Below are positions 1 through 5,274 of a stretch of 5,849 nt of DNA, piece by piece. Location of the stretch: assembly GCA_013152615.1 (NCBI GenBank), contig JAADGA010000112.1, forward strand, positions 1 through 5,849, in the 5' to 3' direction. The position numbers were made by a program, and so were the translations under genes. The stretch comes from Alphaproteobacteria bacterium. GTDB taxonomy: Bacteria; Pseudomonadota; Alphaproteobacteria; Sphingomonadales; Emcibacteraceae. How positions within the stretch are numbered: the first letter of the stretch is position 1; each line of letters begins with the position of its first letter. The notes beneath the pieces are model-generated. The model saw nothing but the letters and a program-made list of their open reading frames with translations, was not told the DNA's origin and did not search any database.

Positions 1-987
1 GGGATTCCGGCGGAGAAAATAGTCTTTTCCGGGGTGGCAAAAACCGGACGCGAGATGGCCTTTGCCCTTGAGGAAGGGATATTCCAGTTCAATGTCGAAT
101 CGGCGGCCGAGCTTGATCAACTGAGCCGGGTGGCGTCAGATATGAACAGGATTGCCGCCATTGCCTTGCGGATCAATCCGGATGTCGATGCCAGAACCCA
201 TGCCAAGATTGCCACCGGCAAGGCCGAAAATAAATTTGGTATTCCCCTGAGCCGCGCCCGGGGTCTCTATGCAACTGCGGCCCAACTGCCCGGCATCCGG
301 GTTCAGGGGATTGATATTCATATCGGCTCCCAGCTTACCGACCTCCAACCGTTTGAGCAGGCGTTTCACCATATTGTCCAACTGGTCAAGGACCTCCGGG
401 CCGATGGCCATGATATATCAGTGCTTGACCTTGGCGGCGGCCTTGGCATTCCCTATGACCGGGCAACAACCAAACCGCCGCTGCCACTGGAATACGGCGC
501 AATGGTCTCCCGGATTATCGGTCCTCTCGGCTGCCGGGTTATCATAGAGCCGGGACGGCTGCTGGTCGGCAATGCCGGGATACTGGTTGCCCGGGTAATT
601 TATGTCAAGCAGGGGGAAGACCGGAAATTCCTGATTATTGATGCGGCGATGAATGATTTGGCAAGGCCGAGCCTGTATGATGCCTATCACGAAATTGTCC
701 CGGTAAAGGCCTCCGCTGACCCCCGGACGGCTTATGATGTGGTCGGGCCGATTTGCGAAACCGGGGATACTTTTGCCCGGGGGCGCCAATTGCCGCTCCT
801 GAAAAGCGGTGATCTGGTGGCAATAAGATCGGCAGGGGCCTATGGTGCGGTGATGGCCTCGGGCTATAACAGCCGGCCACTGGTTCCGGAAACGCTGGTA
901 ACGGGCGGGCAATATGCCATTATCCGGCCACGACCCGGCTATGATGAGATTATTGGACTGGACAGGATACCCGAATGGCTGGCGTAA
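1..987 (+). CDS. lysA: Diaminopimelate decarboxylase, 5'-truncated by window edge
   Basis: PLP-dependent enzyme that decarboxylates meso-2,6-diaminopimelate to L-lysine, the last step of lysine synthesis, in the cytoplasm. The frame is open from base 1 (GIPAEKIVFSG, the usual sequence before VAKT), so the GTG at 34 is an internal valine and not a start. The 328 visible residues compare with about 420 for the family; roughly the first 95, including the PLP-binding lysine, lie outside the window. Visible family motifs, in fragment numbering, are HIGSQ (107-111), the phosphate-binding glycine loop GGGLG (145-149), EPGR (183-186), CETGD with the active-site cysteine at 252 (family usually CESGD), and the PLP-contacting tyrosine region AYGAVMASGYNSRP (280-293). 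Its stop overlaps the next gene by 13 bases, suggesting co-transcription. No frameshift is seen. The identification is secure. Confidence 0.97.
   Translation, partial: GIPAEKIVFSGVAKTGREMAFALEEGIFQFNVESAAELDQLSRVASDMNRIAAIALRINPDVDARTHAKIATGKAENKFGIPLSRARGLYATAAQLPGIRVQGIDIHIGSQLTDLQPFEQAFHHIVQLVKDLRADGHDISVLDLGGGLGIPYDRATTKPPLPLEYGAMVSRIIGPLGCRVIIEPGRLLVGNAGILVARVIYVKQGEDRKFLIIDAAMNDLARPSLYDAYHEIVPVKASADPRTAYDVVGPICETGDTFARGRQLPLLKSGDLVAIRSAGAYGAVMASGYNSRPLVPETLVTGGQYAIIRPRPGYDEIIGLDRIPEWLA
964..967 (+). promoter_or_regulatory. Ribosome binding site of the DUF4175 gene
   Basis: AGGA lies 7 bases before the ATG at 975, inside the 3' end of lysA. It supports the start that overlaps lysA and gives residue 1 directly ahead of the first membrane segment, as expected for this family. 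Confidence 0.55.
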
Positions 988-3002
988 ACAGAATTGATAG
1001 CGGGCGTCGACTGGCCCCCGGGCTGCTGCTGGCGGCAGTGCTGATCCTGATCTATCTCACCCTGTCCCTGACCGACCTGTGGGGATATCTGCCGACGGTG
1101 GTGCAGGCGAGCGTCTATCTGCTGCTGTCCGGGGTGATAATAATCCTGCTGCTCTCCAGCCTGAGCGGCAAAAGAATCTGGCCGCTACCCTTGGGCCTAA
1201 AGGCGCTAGAACTGAAGGCGCTGGAACTGAAGGCGCTGGAACTAGGTGCGCGGGAACTAAGGACGCTGGGGCTGAAGGCGCTGGGTCTGGCGGCAATAGC
1301 GCTGGCAGTTGCTGCAATCATAGCGGGACCGGATAGCGGCAGACTGCTTGAAATTGCGCTGAAACCACCGGCACTGTTTTCTTATCCTGTCCCTGAGATC
1401 ATTATGACGGTAAAGCCGCCGTCCTTTAGCGGTCGCAGGAAATTCACCGAAAATATGTCCGCCGGCGATGAAAAAACCTCGAATCCGGCCCCGATGGTTC
1501 AGGGCAGCAAAATAACCGTAAGGGTGAAGAATATCGCCGATGCCCCGATCCTGATTACCGGTTCGCGCAAAGTGAAATTCCGGGCAGACAAAAACGGTGG
1601 ATTTCGCGCCGGTTTTACCCTGAGAAATCAGACTATGTGGCAGGTCAGGGCTGGCAGCCGCAGCCTTGGACAATGGCCGATTCTGCTGCTGGAGGATAAT
1701 CCGCCGGTCATTCACCGGGTGGCTTACCACATGATGAAGACCAAAGAAGGGTTTTTCGATCTGTCCCTTGATATTTCTGATGATTTTGGCGTGCGCGATG
1801 TGGTTGTCGGCATAATGCCGATCGGAGGCAAATCTGATAGCCTGCGTGACCGGACAAATCTGGGCATTGCCGGTCTGAAGCGGTTTTCCGGTAATATCTA
1901 TGTCAATCTTGCCGCATCCGATTTTGCCGGTCGCAAAGTCGATCTTGTGGTCGAGGTAACCGATCAGGCCGGACAGACACAGCAGAAGGTAATTCGGGAC
2001 ATCACTATACCGGTACGGCGTTTCTCCAATGCTTTTTCCCGGCAGATCATTAAAATCCGCCGCGATATCCTGACGCAACCGGGTAGCCGGAAAAAACTGG
2101 CGCGACAGCTCATGGCGCTGGGACTTGTCCCGGATAACGGCCAGATGCCGGGGATTTATTATCTGGCGTTGCGATCGGCCTATCGACGTCTGATCGCCGC
2201 GACGAATGATCAGGATATCGCCAGTGTGCGGAATATTTTATGGGCGCTTGCCGCCGGAATTCAAGACGGGAACCGAGGCCGCTTTACCCGGAATATGCTG
2301 ACCCTCCTGACCTCGTTGAAAATAGCCCTTTATCAAAGACAACCAACAATAATTATCAAAGGCAAACTTCAGAAGATTGATAAAACTCTCCTTTTATTTC
2401 GCCAGATGCAACGCCTGTCGCCCCGCCGCACCCTGCCCGTGGACTATAACATAAGGGCCTTGCGCAAGCTATATGGCAAAATTCTTGCCGACAGCTATTA
2501 CCGGAAATTCACCCCGGCGATTAATCTGGTCTCCTATCTTGAACAGGGGTTTGTTTATAATGATCCCCTTATTCTTTCGGGACGGGGTTTCGCCCATTTC
2601 CGCACCGCCCACCATGCGCGTAAAGCGGTAAAAATACTTGAAAAAGCCCAGAAACAGATCATGGATTTTGTGCTGAAGAAAACTATCCGGCTTGAAATTG
2701 CCAGTGCAAAACCCCTCCGTGCTGTCACTATGTCCCGCAACCGGGATATCCGGATCTGGATTGATATTCAGCAAAAACTGAGAAAAAAGATGAAAGATCT
2801 TGGGCGGACATTACAGAAATCGGGAATTGACGCCGCCCGTTTTACCGTTCCGGCCGGCGACCTCGCCCGGGAGGTAATCCACAGCATGAAGGATGGTAAT
2901 ATGTCGGCTGCGGCGGGCTACCAAAGTCAGATCATGACAATTCTGCAAAATCTCGGCAATATGCTTGATCGGGAAATGCACTATCAGCCGAAAGAATTAT
3001 AG
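975..3002 (+). CDS. DUF4175/TIGR02302-like membrane protein, short form, function unknown
   Basis: A 675-residue membrane protein of the long alphaproteobacterial family TIGR02302 (DUF4175), for which I know no function. Predicted membrane segments are near residues 15-31, 41-62 and 103-118. Family-like landmarks follow: VPEIIMTVKPPSFSGR (139-154), GSKITVRV (177-184), DNPPVIHRVAY and ISDDFGVRDVVVGI (241-280), VVEVTDQAGQT (325-335), IPVRRF (345-350) and YLALRSAYRRL (396-406). The middle part probably forms beta-rich periplasmic domains; the C-terminal half is helical and basic. Two things are odd: residues 75-104 are six pentapeptide repeats related to LKALE, encoded by a 15-bp minisatellite, and the protein is short for a family of roughly 850 residues, without the glutamine/glycine-rich stretch and C-terminal tail I expect. 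The frame is intact, so it is not an obvious pseudogene. It overlaps lysA by 13 bases and converges on cpdR. The family call is from memory of motifs and is fairly but not fully certain. Confidence 0.8.
   Translation: MAGVNRIDSGRRLAPGLLLAAVLILIYLTLSLTDLWGYLPTVVQASVYLLLSGVIIILLLSSLSGKRIWPLPLGLKALELKALELKALELGARELRTLGLKALGLAAIALAVAAIIAGPDSGRLLEIALKPPALFSYPVPEIIMTVKPPSFSGRRKFTENMSAGDEKTSNPAPMVQGSKITVRVKNIADAPILITGSRKVKFRADKNGGFRAGFTLRNQTMWQVRAGSRSLGQWPILLLEDNPPVIHRVAYHMMKTKEGFFDLSLDISDDFGVRDVVVGIMPIGGKSDSLRDRTNLGIAGLKRFSGNIYVNLAASDFAGRKVDLVVEVTDQAGQTQQKVIRDITIPVRRFSNAFSRQIIKIRRDILTQPGSRKKLARQLMALGLVPDNGQMPGIYYLALRSAYRRLIAATNDQDIASVRNILWALAAGIQDGNRGRFTRNMLTLLTSLKIALYQRQPTIIIKGKLQKIDKTLLLFRQMQRLSPRRTLPVDYNIRALRKLYGKILADSYYRKFTPAINLVSYLEQGFVYNDPLILSGRGFAHFRTAHHARKAVKILEKAQKQIMDFVLKKTIRLEIASAKPLRAVTMSRNRDIRIWIDIQQKLRKKMKDLGRTLQKSGIDAARFTVPAGDLAREVIHSMKDGNMSAAAGYQSQIMTILQNLGNMLDREMHYQPKEL
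1197..1286 (+). repeat. 15-bp minisatellite, six units, inside the DUF4175 gene
   Basis: Six consecutive 15-bp units, all in frame, with consensus CTGAAGGCGCTGGAA. Units 2 (1212-1226) and 3 (1227-1241) are identical; unit 1 differs by two third-position changes; units 4 to 6 are more diverged. The encoded pentapeptides are LKALE three times, then LGARE, LRTLG and LKALG. Because the period is a multiple of three, gain or loss of units keeps the frame. The array sits between predicted membrane segments 2 and 3. Confidence 0.95.
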
Positions 3003-3034
3003 CCGTTATATTAATCCGGCTGCGGCTGATTTTT
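2983..3034 (+). terminator. Nested inverted repeat with T tract between convergent genes
   Basis: ATCAGCCG at 2983-2990 pairs perfectly with CGGCTGAT at 3023-3030. Inside it AGCCG (3001-3005) pairs with CGGCT (3017-3021), and TTTTT (3030-3034) follows immediately. The structure spans both stop codons (TAG 3000-3002 on +, TAA 3013-3011 on -). Polarity of the T tract fits termination of the lysA-DUF4175 transcript; no T tract follows in the cpdR direction. The outer loop is long and the inner stem only 5 bp, so strength is uncertain. Confidence 0.45.
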
Positions 3035-3385
3035 CAGAATATCCTCGACCGTATTGCACAGCTCGTCCAGCGAGAACGGCTTGCTGATCACGTCATGGAT
3101 AAGGCATTCAAGGTTATGGGCGCGTTGCTGTTCATGGGAATATCCGGTCATCATCAGGATGGGAATTTCCGGATATTCTGCTGAAACTTTCAGCGCCAGC
3201 GCAATGCCGTCCATCACCGGCATAACAATATCGGTGAGCAGAAGATCAAAATCCTCCGCCGCCATCGCCGTAATCGCTGCCCCGCCGTCCTCGACTCCGA
3301 CGGTGCTATGCCCCCGATGCTCAAGCGCCCTGCCGACAAACATGCGCACAGCCATCTCATCCTCTGCGATCAGAATATGTGCCAT
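3011..3385 (-). CDS. cpdR: CpdR-type single-domain response regulator
   Basis: A 124-residue stand-alone receiver domain with no output domain. It has acidic residues E8/D9, phospho-acceptor D52 in LLLTDIVMPVMDG, T80 in LMMTGYS and K102 in ISKPF. The stretch GYSHEQQRAHNLECLIHDVISKPFSL is characteristic of CpdR rather than CheY or DivK. In Caulobacter, unphosphorylated CpdR binds ClpX, brings ClpXP to the cell pole and primes it to degrade cell-cycle substrates such as PdeA; phosphorylation through the CckA-ChpT relay switches it off. The same role here is inferred from similarity. The ATG at 3385-3383 follows GGGAG with 8 bases between. The gene lies 124 bases downstream of the zinc-ribbon gene on the same strand and may be read from it or from its own promoter. 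The gap is filled by a tandem repeat that extends into the ribosome binding site. No key receiver residue is missing. Confidence 0.92.
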   Translation of the reverse strand: MAHILIAEDEMAVRMFVGRALEHRGHSTVGVEDGGAAITAMAAEDFDLLLTDIVMPVMDGIALALKVSAEYPEIPILMMTGYSHEQQRAHNLECLIHDVISKPFSLDELCNTVEDILKNQPQPD

Positions 3386-3456
3386 CTATTAACTCCCTGG
3401 TGTTGAACGCCCCGGTGTTAAACTCTCTGGTATTAAACTTTCTGGTGTTTCAGAGT
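3382..3456 (-). repeat. 15-bp tandem array upstream of and including the cpdR start region
   Basis: Read on the minus strand, four 15-bp units occupy 3456-3397; the best conserved is AGAGTTTAACACCGG (3426-3412), flanked by AAAGTTTAATACCAG (3441-3427) and GGCGTTCAACACCAG (3411-3397). The first unit, ACTCTGAAACACCAG, is the most diverged. A fifth, degenerate unit with a one-base shift, beginning GGAGTTAATAG at 3396, contains the cpdR Shine-Dalgarno core and runs into its ATG. Confidence 0.85.
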
Positions 3457-3509
3457 CAGACTATAGTGTTTATCAATATTTTTACAGCTTGTTTACTGTT
3501 TATCTGCGG
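3386..3509 (-). other. Intergenic leader between the zinc-ribbon gene and cpdR
   Basis: This 124-base, AT-rich gap holds most of the 15-bp array and two of three 10-bp repeats. A possible -10 hexamer TATAGT is at 3465-3460 on the minus strand, but no convincing -35 lies at the usual distance, so a cpdR promoter is only possible. I find no hairpin with a T tract that would stop transcription coming from the zinc-ribbon gene. Confidence 0.4.
3394..3398 (-). promoter_or_regulatory. Ribosome binding site of cpdR
   Basis: GGGAG on the minus strand, 8 bases before the ATG. Its core falls at the start of a degenerate unit of the upstream tandem array, so its purines match the AGAG and AAAG that begin other units. 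Confidence 0.7.
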
Positions 3510-3530
3510 CTATCTGCGGCTATCTGCGGC
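3501..3530. repeat. Three perfect 10-bp tandem repeats at a stop codon
   Basis: TATCTGCGGC occurs three times in a row without mismatch. On the minus strand the unit is GCCGCAGATA, and the first two copies encode the last residues (AADSRR) of the zinc-ribbon protein; its TAG stop (3512-3510) straddles the junction between the second and third copies. Ten is not a multiple of three, so each copy is read in a different frame. Confidence 0.97.
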
Positions 3531-4295
3531 AAAAGTAACACTTATACTGGTGGCATTACCCGGCGGATGGGGCAGGGAAGTGGAAAAAGCGGCCTTGCCC
3601 TTTGGTGAAATAGTGGCGGCAGACGGTTTGAAAGTCCATTTTCGAATGACCTTGCCCTGTTTGTCCTTCAAAGAAATTCTGAGCAATGGCAGCGGCTGAG
3701 TCTTATTGGTAATATTAATAATATTACCTTCTACTTTCAGGGTTACCACCCCGTTAATAATAACTTTGGTCGGGATGGTATCCTTTATTTCAAACAAGGC
3801 CTGAGCCAGAATTTCAGGCTGTTTTGGTGGGGCAACCGGTGCCGGTGATCCGGAGATATTACTTTCCATGCCAAGTGCGCGATAGAGTTTTTGTGACGGC
3901 GGCCACCAATGACTTATGCTGTTCTGGAAAATCAGAAAGCTGCTGACCATGATGACAACAAACGCCCCGAGACTGTACCAGCCCCACAGGCTGCCGCCGT
4001 ATTTATGGTCTTGCAACGCTGGCAGGTTCGAGCCTTTGGGCAGCGGGCGCAGGCGTTTTTGGCGTTGCGCCCGGCGCACGGCAAATTTATCTTCCCCATC
4101 ACCGGTATTATCCGTGTCGGCTGAGGGTGCTTTTGTTTCCGGAATATTTTTCGTCTCCGTCGACAACGCGCTATCCGGGGCCGCCTCTTTCCAGATATGG
4201 CGGCATTTGGCACATCTGACCGTTCGCCCCTTTGGCAGAAGGGCCTGTGGATCGACAAGATATCGTGCAGAACATTCCGGGCAGGTCAGGATCAT
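3510..4295 (-). CDS. MJ0042-type zinc-ribbon, single-pass membrane protein
   Basis: A 261-residue protein starting MILTCPEC, the typical start of the zinc_ribbon_4/MJ0042 family. C5-x2-C8 and C28-x2-C31 form a predicted zinc ribbon. An acidic, Thr/Ser-rich linker (about 40-70) leads to a basic stretch (74-87, RRAQRQKRLRPLPK), then one membrane helix (about 103-123). By the positive-inside rule the ribbon is cytoplasmic and the rest periplasmic. Residues 168-257 resemble the small beta-sandwich domain common at the C-terminus of these proteins (VEGNIINITNKTQPLPLLRISLKD region). An upstream in-frame ATG at 4322 would add nine residues; I prefer 4295 because MILTC matches the family start and AGG lies 7 bases upstream, whereas 4322 has no recognisable ribosome binding site. 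It is divergent from ftsEX and precedes cpdR. No function is established; a link with FtsEX is inferred from position only. Confidence 0.85.
   Translation of the reverse strand: MILTCPECSARYLVDPQALLPKGRTVRCAKCRHIWKEAAPDSALSTETKNIPETKAPSADTDNTGDGEDKFAVRRAQRQKRLRPLPKGSNLPALQDHKYGGSLWGWYSLGAFVVIMVSSFLIFQNSISHWWPPSQKLYRALGMESNISGSPAPVAPPKQPEILAQALFEIKDTIPTKVIINGVVTLKVEGNIINITNKTQPLPLLRISLKDKQGKVIRKWTFKPSAATISPKGKAAFSTSLPHPPGNATSISVTFAADSRR
3708..3728. repeat. 21-bp perfect palindrome within the zinc-ribbon gene
   Basis: GGTAATATTA (3708-3717) and TAATATTACC (3719-3728) are exact inverted complements around a single central base. The site encodes GNIINIT in the C-terminal domain of the zinc-ribbon protein. 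It is strikingly AT-rich compared with its surroundings. Confidence 0.9.
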
Positions 4296-4343
4296 CTGAA
4301 AACCTGTAACTCTTGTTATCATATGGGCTTATGTCTCTATAGC

Positions 4344-4372
4344 GTTATAATGCGCCCGGAGGATTAACGCAA
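4344..4372 (-). promoter_or_regulatory. Candidate sigma-70-type promoter of the zinc-ribbon gene
   Basis: On the minus strand TTGCGT (4372-4367) and TATAAC (4349-4344) are separated by 17 bases. The -10 matches consensus at five of six positions, the -35 at three. Transcription from about 4337 would leave a leader of about 40 bases before the ATG at 4295, and about 15 before the alternative start at 4322. Confidence 0.45.
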
Positions 4373-4425
4373 GAGTCCAGATAAAGGATAAATCCCGTGG
4401 ACCGCGGCTATTATATATTTATGAG

Positions 4426-4454
4426 TTTACGCTCCGGGCGTTAATTGTTATGAT
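4426..4454 (+). promoter_or_regulatory. Candidate sigma-70-type promoter of ftsEX
   Basis: TTTACG (4426-4431) and TATGAT (4449-4454) are separated by exactly 17 bases, matching the consensus at four and five of six positions. Transcription from about 4461 leaves a leader of about 34 bases. The inverted motifs at 4432-4445 lie in the spacer, where a bound protein would block RNA polymerase. Confidence 0.5.
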
Positions 4455-4494
4455 CCGGTGCAGGCAGAGGACATAATAAAAAGGCGTTGTTTGA

Positions 4495-5274
4495 GTGATC
4501 CATTTTGAAGATGTCGGCATGAGATACGGAACCGAATCGGACGTATTAAAGGATATTTCCTTCACCCTGAAACCGGGATCATTGCATTTCCTGACCGGGT
4601 CCAGTGGCGCGGGCAAGACATCGCTGCTGAAACTGATGTATCTGGCCCATCGACCGTCACAGGGCAAAATCAGAATGTTTCACGAAAATGTTGAAAAGGC
4701 CGCGCGTCGGGACCTGCCACGGCTGCGGCGGCGCATCGGGGTTGTCTTTCAGGATTTCAGGCTGCTGGACCATCTGACCGCGATCGAAAATGTGGCGCTG
4801 CCATTATGGATATCCGGTGGCACCGGCGCTGAGATCGAGGAACATGTGGAAGAACTGCTGAGCTGGGTCGGGCTTAAAGACCGGATGAAATCGCGGCCAC
4901 CAATATTGTCCGGCGGCGAGAAACAGCGGGTTGCCATTGCCCGTGCGGTCATCAAGCGTCCGGATATATTGCTGGCCGATGAACCAACCGGCAATGTTGA
5001 TCCGGCAATTGCCAAGCGGATCATGCATCTGTTTGTCGAATTGAACAAGCTCGGGACAACAACAGTCATCGCCACCCATGACATGGCTTTGGTAGAGAAA
5101 ATCGGGGCGACACGGATGCATCTCCATGATGGCCGCCTGCAGATGATCCGGCCCGGTGACAGCGATGCCGATATTGCCGAAGAAGAAACAGACGACCCGG
5201 AAGAATTTTCCACGACCCGGCTTAACCAGAATGAATTTGGCCCCAGAGCATATCATCCGGAGGACCGGACGTGA
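4495..5274 (+). CDS. ftsE: Cell division ATP-binding protein FtsE
   Basis: Cytoplasmic ATPase of the FtsEX complex, which links the FtsZ ring to activation of septal peptidoglycan hydrolases. All ABC motifs are present: Walker A GSSGAGKT (35-42), Q-loop Q86 in VVFQDF, signature LSGGEKQ (138-144), Walker B ILLADE (158-163) and H-loop H195. The stretch ADEPTGNVDP is typical of FtsE. The start is GTG: a TGA stop in the same frame ends directly before it and MIHFEDVGMRYG matches the family N-terminus. The ribosome binding site is weak (AAAAGG about 11 bases upstream), which with GTG suggests modest translation. At 259 residues it is longer than the roughly 220-230 usual in well-known FtsE proteins; the extra part is an acidic tail (about 221-259) after the ATPase core. 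Its stop overlaps the ftsX start by four bases. Confidence 0.96.
   Translation: MIHFEDVGMRYGTESDVLKDISFTLKPGSLHFLTGSSGAGKTSLLKLMYLAHRPSQGKIRMFHENVEKAARRDLPRLRRRIGVVFQDFRLLDHLTAIENVALPLWISGGTGAEIEEHVEELLSWVGLKDRMKSRPPILSGGEKQRVAIARAVIKRPDILLADEPTGNVDPAIAKRIMHLFVELNKLGTTTVIATHDMALVEKIGATRMHLHDGRLQMIRPGDSDADIAEEETDDPEEFSTTRLNQNEFGPRAYHPEDRT
5259..5263 (+). promoter_or_regulatory. Ribosome binding site of ftsX
   Basis: GGAGG lies 7 bases before the GTG at 5271, within the end of ftsE. It is the strongest Shine-Dalgarno sequence in the window and decides the GTG start; the ATG at 5279 is in another frame. It is clearly better than the ftsE site. Confidence 0.8.

Larger units (their letters stand above)
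4296..4494. other. Divergent intergenic region between the zinc-ribbon gene and ftsE
   Basis: This region contains both promoter candidates and several inverted motifs: CGCCCGGAG (4353-4361) facing CTCCGGGCG (4432-4440), and ATTAACGC (4363-4370) facing GCGTTAAT (4438-4445). A further GCGTTA lies at 4342-4347. The centre (4405-4425) is very AT-rich. I see no small gene or RNA in it. Confidence 0.6.

Noticed and set aside
34..36. GTG at 34 as a start codon for lysA.
   Set aside because: The frame is open to base 1 and encodes conserved LysA sequence before it, so the gene begins outside the window.
418..912. Minus-strand frame of 164 codons opposite lysA.
   Set aside because: lysA on the plus strand has clear conserved motifs throughout; the minus frame shows no recognisable domain or ribosome binding site.
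1057..1336. Several overlapping open frames on both strands with collagen-like or Ser/Ala-rich repeats.
   Set aside because: They are the 15-bp minisatellite of the DUF4175 gene read in other frames; a stop-free unit with period divisible by three is open in any frame.
3412..3441. Repeated TTTAA cores upstream of cpdR as possible CtrA boxes (TTAA-N7-TTAA).
   Set aside because: The TTAA elements are spaced by the 15-bp period, leaving 11 bases between them and not 7.
3379..3699. Plus-strand open frame of 106 codons with a hydrophobic, repeat-like N-terminus (NSLVLN, LVLNF).
   Set aside because: It lies antisense to cpdR, the intergenic array and the end of the zinc-ribbon gene, has no ribosome binding site, and its repeats are just the 15-bp array translated.
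3453..4377. GANTC sites (possible CcrM methylation) at 3453-3457 and 4373-4377 in the two intergenic regions.
   Set aside because: GANTC also occurs at several places inside genes here, for example 3-7 and 3698-3702, so the intergenic copies are not distinctive.
4419..4667. Minus-strand open frame starting MPCDGRWARYIS opposite ftsE.
   Set aside because: Antisense of the Walker A region of an ABC ATPase commonly gives such a shadow frame; the ftsE frame has all its motifs.
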